A stretch of DNA of 49,850 nt from Deinococcus marmoris DSM 12784 (lineage in GTDB: Bacteria > Deinococcota > Deinococci > Deinococcales > Deinococcaceae): NCBI RefSeq assembly GCF_000701405.1, contig NZ_JNIV01000027.1:1-49850 (forward strand), given 5' to 3'. The notes under the pieces are model-generated. The model was given only the letters and a program-made list of their open reading frames with translations, was not told where the DNA came from and ran no database searches. Shown here in pieces: positions 7,589 through 16,131 of this stretch. Each line of letters opens with the position of its first letter. Within the stretch, counting starts at the first letter, position 1. A program made the position numbers and the translations under genes.

Positions 7589-8453
7589 CCTCAGACAGAT
7601 TCCGTCTGTTTCGCGTGGCAATCGGGACAGCACCGGCCTTGACACTCCACGCCCGGAACCCGTTTTTCTCCATCTCGCCTCCGCCCGGATTTCCAGGTGT
7701 TTCCAGCACCCTTCAGTCGGTGTCCATATCAGACCGCTGCTGCTGACCGCCCTGCTGGGCTGTGGTCCAGCGCTGGCCACCCCTTTCGACGATGCTCAGG
7801 CGGCGCTGCTGCGCGGTCAGCCGGACGTGGGCGTCACGCTGCTGACGGGTCGCCGCGACGCCCCGTCCCTGGCGCTGCTGGCCCGAACCCATGTCGGTCA
7901 GGCGGTCTTCGCCTCCACCGAGGCGCAGAAGCGGTCCCTGTATGCGCGCTCCGAAAGGGCGGCGCGGGCAGCCCTGGCCGCCGACGCCCGCAACGCCGAG
8001 GCGCACGTGGAACTGGCGAACGCGCTGGCGTTGCAGTTGCCGGGCACCGGGATCATCAGGGCCACGCAGGTGGGCCGCGAGATCCGCGCGCTGTACGAGC
8101 GGGCCGTGGCCCTCGATCCGGCGCAGGCGCGCGGATGGATGGGCCTGGGCGGGTGGCACGCGCAGGCGCTGGCACTGGGTTCCCTGGTCGCGCGCGCCGT
8201 CGGTGCCAGCGAGCAGAAGATGCGTGACCACCACCTCCGCGCCATTGAACTTGAGCCGGACGAGGTGTTCTACCGCCTCAGGTACGCCGATGACCTGCTG
8301 CTGCTCGCCGGGTCTCAGCCGCGCCGCGCCCAGGCCCTGAAAGCAGAGGCCGGCAGTGTCCTGAAGGCCGCCGCTCGCCTGACCCCGCAGACGTACTGGC
8401 AGACCCTCGATCTGAATCAGGTACGCGAGCGGCTCAGGACTCTGGGCCTCTGA
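7575..8453 (+). CDS. Secreted TPR-like protein of unknown function
   Basis: The C-terminal two thirds form helical repeats like tetratricopeptides (RAALAADARNAEAHVELANALAL, ALYERAVALDPAQARGWMGLG, LRAIELEPDEVFYRLRYADDLL). An export signal (IRPLLLTALLGCGPALA before TPF) sits about 50 residues in, unusually late. The ATG at 7575 is the only standard start in frame and has an excellent GGAGG at 7564-7568, so it is kept. It overlaps the monooxygenase gene by 14 bases. Either the N-terminal 50 residues are a long cytoplasmic extension or the original start has been lost. LLGC could be a weak lipobox. Confidence 0.7.
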   Translation: MRPTDLRQIPSVSRGNRDSTGLDTPRPEPVFLHLASARISRCFQHPSVGVHIRPLLLTALLGCGPALATPFDDAQAALLRGQPDVGVTLLTGRRDAPSLALLARTHVGQAVFASTEAQKRSLYARSERAARAALAADARNAEAHVELANALALQLPGTGIIRATQVGREIRALYERAVALDPAQARGWMGLGGWHAQALALGSLVARAVGASEQKMRDHHLRAIELEPDEVFYRLRYADDLLLLAGSQPRRAQALKAEAGSVLKAAARLTPQTYWQTLDLNQVRERLRTLGL

Positions 8454-8544
8454 TCTTCACGCTCCACGTCTAGAAATCGCCTTTCTCCTCCTCCCTATGC
8501 CTCTCCCCTGCCCCGCTGCGCGTCCAGTTGAGGGCGCGCCACCT

Positions 8545-9027
8545 TCAGGCCGGGGGCCACGGTATCCCACCGTCCGCGAAGGCGTCCTGAAGTGCGCCCG
8601 TGAGACTGCGCCGCAGCCGCTGGTCCACCAGACCCACGATCAGAGGATTGGGAAAGCACTGCGGGCGGGCCGTGAGCAGCCGCCCCACCAGTTCATGGTC
8701 GCTGAGGTCCGGGTGCGTCCGTGCCAGGGCAAAAAGCGCGAGCGCGGCGCTGCGGCTCACCCCGGCCAGACAGGAGACATGCAGGTGGGCGGGCTGGTGC
8801 GTGTCCAGAAAAGCCTCGATGACCTGAAGGTGTTCACCGCTGGGAAGGAGGTGCCGCTCCGAGTCGAACCAGACGTCATGCAGTTGCAGATTCAGCCGGG
8901 GGCCGTTGTGTTCTGCCAGACGCCGAGACCCGTCGCTCAGGTGGCTGCCAGGGTCAAGGGCGACGATCACGGCGGTCTCGTCGTTCAGACCCGGCATATC
9001 CCCCTGACCACTGACTGTCACTTTCAT
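8545..9027 (-). CDS. Dual-specificity / tyrosine phosphatase-like protein
   Basis: A 160-residue protein with the cysteine-phosphatase P-loop HVSCLAGVSRSAA (Cys86, Arg92; CX5R) preceded by a small alpha/beta domain with an acidic loop (LQLHDVWFDSE) that could supply the general acid Asp51. Length and layout fit compact bacterial dual-specificity phosphatases, which dephosphorylate proteins or small phosphates. On the minus strand a GGGAGG site lies eight to nine bases before the ATG. It is divergent from the gene pair at 9150 and convergent with the TPR protein; no clear terminator separates those two ends. Confidence 0.85.
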   Translation of the reverse strand: MKVTVSGQGDMPGLNDETAVIVALDPGSHLSDGSRRLAEHNGPRLNLQLHDVWFDSERHLLPSGEHLQVIEAFLDTHQPAHLHVSCLAGVSRSAALALFALARTHPDLSDHELVGRLLTARPQCFPNPLIVGLVDQRLRRSLTGALQDAFADGGIPWPPA

Positions 9028-9066
9028 GATTTCCGCCTCCCAGTAATTTCACGTCAAATTATGCTA

Positions 9067-9095
9067 TTTACATAACCAGTTTCAGCCGCTACACT
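9067..9095 (+). promoter_or_regulatory. Candidate sigma-70 promoter for the DUF4132 operon
   Basis: TTTACA (9067-9072) and TACACT (9090-9095) are separated by exactly 17 bases. The -35 box differs from consensus at one position and the -10 box at two. A start near 9102 would leave a leader of about 48 bases to the ATG at 9150, which has a GAGG at 9139-9142. Confidence 0.55.
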
Positions 9096-9149
9096 TGAAG
9101 GTGAAGTTTAGCACCATCCAAATTCCCCTATCCCTGGCGAGGTTTTTCT

Positions 9150-9554
9150 ATGATTGTCGAGACCAAGATCGTTGGCCGCCGCACCCCCTTTGAACGCCGC
9201 CCCACACCACTGCCAGACGGCCCCCAGACCCTACGCAGCCTGCTGGGTCATCTGGTGCATCAGGAAGTGACCGCCTACCACCAGCGGCAGGAGAGCGTGG
9301 GCCTGCTCCGTGTGCTGACCGAGCGGGACCTGAGCGACGGCGCGGCGGCGGGCCGGATCAGTGTTGCCCCCCAGGAACGCAGCGGCACCGTCACCCCGGA
9401 GGACGCCACCCGGACAGCACTCACCGCCTTCGGCGACGGTCTGTATTACGTGTTTGTGGACGACGAGCAGATCGAGAATCTGGATCAGCCACTTGTCCTG
9501 CACGCCGACAGCACGCTGCTGCTTCTGCGCCTGACCGCGCTGGCCGGGGGCTGA
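9150..9554 (+). CDS. Small hypothetical partner of the DUF4132 protein
   Basis: A 134-residue soluble protein of mixed helix and strand. It opens with a short strand (MIVETKIVGRR), has a His-rich helix (LLGHLVHQEVTAYHQRQ) and ends in strands (GLYYVFVDDEQIENLDQPLVLHADSTLLLLRLTALAG). No signal peptide or known motif is present. It lies two bases before the DUF4132 gene and shares its promoter, so the two proteins probably work together. I recognise no named family. Confidence 0.75.
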   Translation: MIVETKIVGRRTPFERRPTPLPDGPQTLRSLLGHLVHQEVTAYHQRQESVGLLRVLTERDLSDGAAAGRISVAPQERSGTVTPEDATRTALTAFGDGLYYVFVDDEQIENLDQPLVLHADSTLLLLRLTALAGG

Positions 9555-9556
9555 GG

Positions 9557-12500
9557 ATGGATGTTCAGGACTATCTGCGCACGTTCCAGCAGCCCTGGAA
9601 AGCCCCGCTGGAGGAGCGCCTGAGCGGCGCATCTCCCGAACTCGCCGCACTCGTCCGCCCACTGCTCAAGGAACCCCGCGACTACCGCGAGCGTGAGGGG
9701 CGCGAGGTGACGCTGGCCGACTTTTTGCACGGCAGTTCCGAGGCCCATCAGCGCGAACTGGCCGCCCTGCTCTTTCCCCAGTCAGCGGACACTGCCCAGC
9801 GCACCATCAACGCCCTGCTGACCCGCCATCCATACCCGGAAAGTTACGCCCGCCGCGCCTTCCGTGCGCCGGGGGAGCGCGTTCAGGCGGTGCGGGCCGC
9901 CTCGTGGTTGATGGTGGCGTGGCAGGCCACCCGCGACTATCCGCAGAACATGGAATGGTTCGCGGTCCATGCTGGGCTGCTCGACGCCTGGAATTCACAC
10001 AGCCTGGGTCTCCTGCTTGGGCAGGCCCTCAGCGACGGCGACGCGGCAGTCTTTCAGATCCTGCGCGACACGGCGTCCACCGGGCATCCGGTGGCGCGCA
10101 TGGGCCGCCATGTGCCGCTGGCGCTGCTGTCCAGCACCGATCCTGAAGCCTGGGCACTGGCCGAGGGCCTGCTGCTGGCCGCCCAGCGTCAGGAAGGGCT
10201 GCGGCAGGTGATTCTGGAAACCGTGGACGAGGCCGGGCCAGAGCCGTTTGCACGGATGCTGCGCCTGATCCTGCAAGAGGACCTGCTGCGCTTCGCCGCT
10301 GTCCTGCGGGCGGCCTGCGTGTGGTTCGGCCTGAACTACGACGTCAGCGATCTCAGGGTGGTGCGCGGCCTGCTGACGCGGGCGCTGGCCTTTCTGGAAG
10401 ACAGCGGCGCAGCCCGCACCGCCGTGCAGAACGGTTCCGGGGTGGACGCTTACCTGGCGCTGTACATCCTGGCGATGCGCGACACTTCCGGGGCTACCGA
10501 ACTGGCGCGCCCCCTCCTGCATGACGCCGACGCTGAGCGCCGCATGGCCGCCGCCCAGTTCCTGCTGGCTGCCGGACGACTCGCCCAGGCCGAGCAAGCG
10601 GCCCTGATCGGTGACCCAGACTCCCGTCTGGCCGCCCTGGCCGGGGGAATGGTCAGCCGTTGGACGCACCTGGATCAAAGTTCTGGACTGACCTTTGAGG
10701 ACTACCTGTCCTATGCCCAGCGCCTGCCAACCGAGGTCGGTCATCAGCCCCTGCTGTTTCCCTGGCTGGGGCAGTTGCCCGCGCGTGTGGAGGCGATGGA
10801 CTCGCTGATCGCCGTGCTGGGCGAGGCCCATATCTCACGGCTGGTCCCTTATCTGGGACAGATGAGCGGCGACGGCAAGGTGTCTGTCCTCAGAAAGATC
10901 GAGCAGCGCCACAAGGAAAACGTGCAGCCCATCGACACGCCTACCCGTGACATGCTGCTGACCCTGCTGCAAGACCGCAACAGCGGCGTGTCGCAGGCCA
11001 CGGTGGAGGTGATGGCGCACCTGACCCCCAATCCAGAGGAGGTTGGCGTCATCCAGACCCTCCTCAAGCGCAAGAGCGCGGACCTGCGCCGGGGCCTGAT
11101 CCGCCTGCTGGCCCGCGACGCCGCGCTGGCCGAGACGAGTGCCCTGGAGCTGCTGAAGACCACCAACACCGATCAGCGTCAGGCGGGGCTACAACTGCTT
11201 CAGGAGGTGGGGGCCGCGCCGCCCGCCGACTTTGCGCCAAAAAACGTCAGTGAGCAGACCCTGTACGCCCGCCTGACCGAGCCAGGGGCGCAGATGTCGC
11301 TGGACGACGGTCTGGGGCTGTTTGATCCGGCAGAGCGGACCCCATTTGGGCCGCTGGAAATTCATGAGCGAGATTACCCGCAGGACGTTCAGCGCGGCGC
11401 AGACCTGCTGCAAAGTCTGGACGCCCTGATCGCCGCCAACCGCGAGTTGCCGCTGCTGGGCGTGGGCTACGACGGTGAGCAGACGATCCTGCTGGGCAAC
11501 CTGTCGGGCTGGATGCTGCGCCTCAACAGTGACGGTGTCATGCCCCTGGCCGAACTTTGGGACGGCTGGTGGGCGGGCCGCGTAGACGCGAAGGACGGCG
11601 ACCTGACCCGCATGGGCTGGACCCTGGGGCATTACGTGGCCCGCAAGGACACCACGACAGCAGAACTTGAGACGGAGCTGGCCGGGAACGATGAGGATGA
11701 CGAGGGCGATGAGGACGAGCAGGAGGTCCAGGCCACGCTTGAATTCAACGAGGCTAGACAGCAGGTGCTGCGTCAGACCCTCCACCGCACGCTGGGGCCG
11801 CTGGCGGCGCTGTGGTTGGAACATGCCGATCTCCTGCGGGCCGTCCATACCTATCTGGTAAGCAGGTTCCGCGACGAGCTGGACACCACCCTGGCCCTGG
11901 ATGCCTGGGAGACGGCCCTGACCTACCTTCCACGCGACACACGGATGCTCAAGCACCCGGAATATACCTGGCGGTCCGAGGACCCCCGCAGCCTGCTTTC
12001 GCCGCTGGCCGCCAGGGTGCCTGTCTACAGCCAGCCAGAGCAGACGCTTCAGCGGTACTGGCAGATCAGCCTCTATCAGAATTCAGCCTTCCCGGACCTG
12101 CCGCGCTGGCGGCCCGACACCCGGCTGCTGCTGCTGGCCCACGAGCGCGGCTGGGCCGGGCGGACGGATTTGCTGGATCAATTGATCGGCCCGCGCCCTG
12201 AACGGGAGGGCTACCACTCCGGCAACGATTTTGATGATTTGAAGGAGTACACCCGTCGCAAGTTGCGCGACAACCTGCCCACCACGCCTGAGTGGCTGGC
12301 GGCGGTGGATGAGGTGCGTGCCCGCGTGCTGGAGGTGGAGGTCACGCGCGGCGATCTGGAAACGCCCGCCACGCAGCCTGCCCTGGCCCTGCAAAGCGCG
12401 TTGGGCGCGGCGTTGCCCCTGCGCCTGCTGGCCGGGCTGGGCAAGAACCCGCTGAAGCGCGGCTATCAGGGCCGCAACGAGAGCCGCGACGTGACCTTCA

Positions 12501-14434
12501 GCCATCTGGTCCGGGTGTCGTTTCCCGCACCTGGGGACACGCCCGCCACGTTCGCCGCACAGGTGCAGGACTTCAAGCTGGCCGACGCCCGGTTGCTGGA
12601 CCTGGCGATGTTCGCGCCGCAGTGGGCCGATCTGGTGGCGGCCACGCTGGGCTGGAAGGGGCTGCGCAGCGGCGTGTACTGGCTGCACGCCCACACCAAG
12701 GAAAGCAACTGGAGCGTACCGCAGGACATCCGCGATTCCTGGGAGGCCGAGATTGCTGAGCGCACCCCCCTGAGCGCGGGCGATCTGACCGAGGGCGCGG
12801 TGGACGTGGCCTGGTTCAGGCAGATGAATAAAGCGCTGGGCAAGGAACGCTTCGCGGCGCTGCTGGACGCGGCCAAATACGCCAGCAGCAGCGGCGGCCA
12901 CAAACGCGCCGAACTGTTTGCCCGCGCCATCCTGGGCGAGCTGGAAGAAAGCGATCTGCGCGCACGTATTGCCGACAAACGCAACCAGGACGCCGTGCGG
13001 GCGCTGGGGCTGCTGCCTCTGAGCCGTGCCAGAGCGAAGCTGGCAAAAGAACTGGAAGGCCGCTACCGCGTCCTGAGCGATTTTCGCCGGGGGGCCAGAC
13101 AGTTCGGGGCGCAGCGGCAGGCTAGCGAGCGTCTGGCCGCAGACATCGGCATGCAGAACCTGGCCCGCAGCGCCGGATACAGCGATCCGCAGCGCCTGAC
13201 CTGGGCGATGGAAGCCCGTATGGCCCCCGACTGGCAGGCCACGGTGACCGAGGGCGGCGTGACCCTGGGCATCGAAATGACCCCGCAGGGCGAGGCCAGC
13301 CTGACCCTGCGGCGCGGCGAGAAACCTCTCAAGACGCTGCCGCCCGCCCTCAAGAAACACCCCGAAGTGATCGCCCTGCGCGCCGCCGTGACCGAACTCA
13401 AGGCCACCCGTGGGCGCATGCGCGCCGCGCTGGAAGAGGCGATGGTACGCGGCGACTTCTTCACGCCGCAGGAACTGAACGATCTGGGCCGCCATCCAGT
13501 GATCGCACCGATGCTGGGGGGACTGCTGTGGGTGCTGGACGCATCCACGGTGGGGTGGTGGCAAGACGGGCAGCTCAAAACGCCGTCTGGCACGCAGGAC
13601 ATCGGCGAGCAATCTTTGCGGCTGGCACACCCGCATGACCTGTACCTGAGTGGCCAGTGGCCCGCCTTTCAGCAGCAGATCATGGAAGGCGGCCTGACCC
13701 AGCCGTTCAAACAGGCGTTCCGCGAGTATTACCCGCTGACCGCCGCCGAGGGGGGCGGCGCGGTTCGCAGCCAGCGGTATGCGGGCCACCACGTCCAGCC
13801 GGGCAAGGCCGCCGCGCTGTTCAAGGCGCGCGGCTGGGTCACCGTGCCCGAGGAGGGCGTCCGCAAGACCTTCCACCACGAGGGCCTGAACGTTTGGGTG
13901 GACACCAGCGTGGGCTACGGCACCCCCAACGAGGTGGAGGGCGCGGCCCTGAACGCCGTCTATTTCGTGCGCCAGGACGAGACCGACGAGCTGGGCCGGG
14001 CGCGGCTGGTCCCGCTGACCGAGGTGCCGCCCCGCGTCCTGAGCGAGACCCTCCGTGATCTGGACCTGGTGGTGGGCGTTGCCCACGTCGGCGGCGTCGA
14101 TCCCGAGGCCAGCCTGAGTACCGTGGACATGCGCACGGACCTGCTGCGTGAAACCCTGCGGCTGCTCAAACTGGGCAACGTGCGGCTGGAACACAGCCAC
14201 GCTTTCATTGCCGGACAGTACGCCAACTACACCGTCCACCTGGGCAGCGGCACCGTCCACCGAATGCCCGGCGGCTTCCTGTGCGTGATCCCGGTCCACA
14301 ACCAGCACGCGGGCCGCCTGTTCCTGCCGTTTGCCGATCCCGACCCCAAAACGGCGGAGGTGATCAGCAAGGTACTGCTACTGGCCGAGGACAGGAAGAT
14401 TCAGGACCCGACGATTCTGGAACAGTTGCGTTAA
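9557..14434 (+). CDS. DUF4132 (MolR/YehI-like) giant protein
   Basis: A 1625-residue cytosolic protein. The first roughly 550 residues are helical HEAT-like repeats; an acidic stretch (NDEDDEGDEDEQEV) lies near residues 711-725. The C-terminal half has the DUF4132 signatures, including GLRSGVYWLHAHTKESNW near residue 1040 and LRLAHPHDLYLSGQWPAF near residue 1358. The E. coli relatives are MolR and YehI; their molecular role is not settled, and some DUF4132 proteins carry WGR domains, which I do not see here. The length is typical or slightly above. The gene follows its small partner by two bases. Function unknown; a scaffold or stress-related role is conjecture. Confidence 0.88.
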   Translation: MDVQDYLRTFQQPWKAPLEERLSGASPELAALVRPLLKEPRDYREREGREVTLADFLHGSSEAHQRELAALLFPQSADTAQRTINALLTRHPYPESYARRAFRAPGERVQAVRAASWLMVAWQATRDYPQNMEWFAVHAGLLDAWNSHSLGLLLGQALSDGDAAVFQILRDTASTGHPVARMGRHVPLALLSSTDPEAWALAEGLLLAAQRQEGLRQVILETVDEAGPEPFARMLRLILQEDLLRFAAVLRAACVWFGLNYDVSDLRVVRGLLTRALAFLEDSGAARTAVQNGSGVDAYLALYILAMRDTSGATELARPLLHDADAERRMAAAQFLLAAGRLAQAEQAALIGDPDSRLAALAGGMVSRWTHLDQSSGLTFEDYLSYAQRLPTEVGHQPLLFPWLGQLPARVEAMDSLIAVLGEAHISRLVPYLGQMSGDGKVSVLRKIEQRHKENVQPIDTPTRDMLLTLLQDRNSGVSQATVEVMAHLTPNPEEVGVIQTLLKRKSADLRRGLIRLLARDAALAETSALELLKTTNTDQRQAGLQLLQEVGAAPPADFAPKNVSEQTLYARLTEPGAQMSLDDGLGLFDPAERTPFGPLEIHERDYPQDVQRGADLLQSLDALIAANRELPLLGVGYDGEQTILLGNLSGWMLRLNSDGVMPLAELWDGWWAGRVDAKDGDLTRMGWTLGHYVARKDTTTAELETELAGNDEDDEGDEDEQEVQATLEFNEARQQVLRQTLHRTLGPLAALWLEHADLLRAVHTYLVSRFRDELDTTLALDAWETALTYLPRDTRMLKHPEYTWRSEDPRSLLSPLAARVPVYSQPEQTLQRYWQISLYQNSAFPDLPRWRPDTRLLLLAHERGWAGRTDLLDQLIGPRPEREGYHSGNDFDDLKEYTRRKLRDNLPTTPEWLAAVDEVRARVLEVEVTRGDLETPATQPALALQSALGAALPLRLLAGLGKNPLKRGYQGRNESRDVTFSHLVRVSFPAPGDTPATFAAQVQDFKLADARLLDLAMFAPQWADLVAATLGWKGLRSGVYWLHAHTKESNWSVPQDIRDSWEAEIAERTPLSAGDLTEGAVDVAWFRQMNKALGKERFAALLDAAKYASSSGGHKRAELFARAILGELEESDLRARIADKRNQDAVRALGLLPLSRARAKLAKELEGRYRVLSDFRRGARQFGAQRQASERLAADIGMQNLARSAGYSDPQRLTWAMEARMAPDWQATVTEGGVTLGIEMTPQGEASLTLRRGEKPLKTLPPALKKHPEVIALRAAVTELKATRGRMRAALEEAMVRGDFFTPQELNDLGRHPVIAPMLGGLLWVLDASTVGWWQDGQLKTPSGTQDIGEQSLRLAHPHDLYLSGQWPAFQQQIMEGGLTQPFKQAFREYYPLTAAEGGGAVRSQRYAGHHVQPGKAAALFKARGWVTVPEEGVRKTFHHEGLNVWVDTSVGYGTPNEVEGAALNAVYFVRQDETDELGRARLVPLTEVPPRVLSETLRDLDLVVGVAHVGGVDPEASLSTVDMRTDLLRETLRLLKLGNVRLEHSHAFIAGQYANYTVHLGSGTVHRMPGGFLCVIPVHNQHAGRLFLPFADPDPKTAEVISKVLLLAEDRKIQDPTILEQLR

Positions 14435-14471
14435 AGCTGGCCGGAACTGGGCTGTCTCCTCCTCGGGTACA

Positions 14472-14652
14472 GTGCTCGTCGACGACGGCGCGGTGGAACT
14501 CGATCTGGTCACGCACGACGCGCACAAATTTGCCCGCCTGCTGCTGACCCGCAATGGTTACGTGCTGGAGCAACTGCTCTCGCCGTATGTGGTCCAGACC
14601 ACCCCCGCGCACGCAGAGTTGCTGGCCCTGAAACAGGGGGAGTTTTTTAAAC
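14472..14652 (+). pseudogene. Remnant of a predicted nucleotidyltransferase (COG3541-like)
   Basis: About 60 codons encode VELDLVTHDAHKFARLLL, then NGYVLEQLLSPYVV and TPAHAELLAL. These match the conserved core of the YcgL/COG3541 nucleotidyltransferase superfamily as I remember it (ExDxVxHDxRKFxRLLL, NGYVLEQLLSP). Normal members are about 250 residues and begin with a G-S-x-x-G-T substrate loop, which is missing. The fragment starts 38 bases after the DUF4132 stop, probably at a deletion, and loses similarity near 14650 before running into the cold-shock leader. It is a relic, not a working gene. Confidence 0.65.
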
Positions 14653-14754
14653 ATACTGGCTCTTGGAGTGCGAACGGATTGGATGGAGCGACGAGCAGGA
14701 CATTCATCCGTTGTGCCGGATCCCGTTCATAAACCAACCCGAGAGGCCAGAACG

Positions 14755-14763
14755 TGCGATACT
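14755..14763 (+). promoter_or_regulatory. Candidate extended -10 box of the cold-shock gene
   Basis: TGCGATACT has the TGn extension and a four-of-six -10 hexamer; no good -35 box lies 17 bases upstream. A start near 14770 would give an approximately 80-base leader before the ATG at 14851, consistent with the long structured leaders of cold-shock genes. Confidence 0.35.
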
Positions 14764-14850
14764 AGAGTCGTCTCAAGCCCCGCGCCATTTCACGGTTGCA
14801 GCCCAGAGGGCGGCCTACCGGGCGGCGGACTTGGAGATGCAAGGAGATTT

Positions 14851-15126
14851 ATGGCTCAAGGACGAGTAAAGTGGTTTAACGGTGAGAAAGGCTATGGTTT
14901 CCTCGAGCACGCGGGTAACCCCGATGTGTTCGTACACTACAGCGCCATTCAGAGCAGCGGTTTCCGCAAGCTCAACGAAGGCGACGAAGTGGAATTCGAA
15001 GTCGAAGCTGGCCAGGGCAGCAAAGGCCCACAGGCAAAGAACGTTGTCGTGACCAAGGCTGCGCCCGCCCCGATGGGTGGCGGCAGCATGGGCGGCGGCA
15101 ACCGTGGTGGCGGAAACCGCTGGTAA
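14851..15126 (+). CDS. csp: CspA-family cold-shock protein
   Basis: A 91-residue nucleic-acid chaperone with one cold-shock OB-fold: [17 protein letters not shown] holds RNP1 and DVFVHYSAI holds RNP2. After the approximately 68-residue domain is an AP-linker and a Gly/Arg-rich tail ([17 protein letters not shown]), which is longer than in CspA and resembles RNA-binding RGG tails. The ATG at 14851 is preceded by AAGGAG at 14841-14846. Upstream in-frame codons lack family similarity, so they are leader. The protein binds single-stranded RNA or DNA and melts secondary structure. The gene stands alone with its own promoter region and terminator. Confidence 0.95.
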   Translation: MAQGRVKWFNGEKGYGFLEHAGNPDVFVHYSAIQSSGFRKLNEGDEVEFEVEAGQGSKGPQAKNVVVTKAAPAPMGGGSMGGGNRGGGNRW

Positions 15127-15129
15127 ACG

Positions 15130-15147
15130 CCTGATCACCTGATCAGG
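15130..15147 (+). repeat. Inverted repeat after the cold-shock gene
   Basis: CCTGATCA and TGATCAGG (8-base arms, two-base centre) lie four bases after the stop codon and are followed by a T-rich stretch (15151-15166). It may act as a 3'-end stabilising hairpin or first terminator ahead of the one at 15169. Confidence 0.5.
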
Positions 15148-15168
15148 ATGTCAACTTTTCTTTCTCTG

Positions 15169-15196
15169 GCGGGCGCTCTCGGGCGTCCGCTTTTCT
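15169..15196 (+). terminator. Rho-independent terminator of the cold-shock gene
   Basis: GCGGGCGCTC (15169-15178) pairs with GGGCGTCCGC (15181-15190) with two G-U pairs, closing on a small loop, and is followed by TTTTCT. The orientation serves rightward transcription only. It shields the convergent iron operon. Confidence 0.75.
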
Positions 15197-15324
15197 GGTG
15201 TGCCGTGACGCTGCACTTCCTCCACCAGGACGCGACGCCCGGCACGGAATCCGGTTGAGGGGTGCTGAAGGTGTTCCCTGGGGGCATTGCGCGCAGCACG
15301 CCCCACCGCAATGGACAGCCGACT

Positions 15325-16131
15325 TCAGCGTGTCAGCGCGTAAGGAATGATGTAGGGCCTCCCCGTGTCCGGGTCACTCAGGATGTGCGCCTTGAGGCCG
15401 AAGACCTCGGCCAGCAGCTCCAGCGTCAGCACATCTTCCGGGCGGCCCTGGGCGTAGACCTCTCCCGCCCGCATGGCGATAATCTCGTCGCTGTAGCGCA
15501 CGGCCTGATTCAGCTCGTGCAGCACCATCACCACCGTCTTGCCCTGCTCACGGTTGAGGCGCTGGGCGAGTTGCAGCACTTCCAACTGGTGGGACAGGTC
15601 CAGGTAGGTGGTGGGTTCGTCCAGCAGCAGAATCTCGGTCTGCTGGGCCAAGCTCATGGCAATCCACGCGCGTTGCCGCTGCCCGCCCGACAGCGCCTCC
15701 AGCGGGCGGCTGCCGAAGACCGTCATGCCCGTCTGGGCCAGCGCCCACGCCACGGCCTCACGGTCCTCGGGGCGGCGCACGGGAAAGCGGCCCTGGTGCG
15801 GGTGGCGGCCAAACCAGACCAGTTCCTCCACCGACAGTCCTTCGGGCGCGACTGGTCCTTGCGGCAGGATTGCCAGCCGCCGCGCCACTTCCTTGCTGGG
15901 GAGGGCGTGCAGCGCCTGACCGTACAGCTCCACACTGCCCCCCGAGACAGGCCGCAGCCGTGCCAGCGCCCGCAGCAACGTGCTTTTGCCGCAGCCGTTG
16001 GGGCCGATGATGCTGGTGACCTGCTCACCCTTGAGGCTCAGGTTCAGCCCCGGCACGATCACGGACGCGCCGTAGGCCAGTTTCAGGTCATGGGTGGAGA
16101 GCGGAGAGCTGGGGATTTCAGGACGGGTCAT
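15325..16131 (-). CDS. Iron-siderophore ABC transporter ATP-binding protein
   Basis: A 268-residue FecE/FepC-type ATPase: Walker A GPNGCGKST, Q-loop LPQGPVAP, signature LSGGQRQRAWIAMSLAQ, Walker B ILLLDEPTTYLD and a switch His in VLHELNQA. It drives siderophore-iron uptake through the two permeases encoded upstream. Its start overlaps the permease stop by four bases (15325 gene start 16131, permease stop 16128). It is the last gene of the leftward operon and the only ATPase in it, so both permeases probably use it. Confidence 0.93.
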   Translation of the reverse strand: MTRPEIPSSPLSTHDLKLAYGASVIVPGLNLSLKGEQVTSIIGPNGCGKSTLLRALARLRPVSGGSVELYGQALHALPSKEVARRLAILPQGPVAPEGLSVEELVWFGRHPHQGRFPVRRPEDREAVAWALAQTGMTVFGSRPLEALSGGQRQRAWIAMSLAQQTEILLLDEPTTYLDLSHQLEVLQLAQRLNREQGKTVVMVLHELNQAVRYSDEIIAMRAGEVYAQGRPEDVLTLELLAEVFGLKAHILSDPDTGRPYIIPYALTR

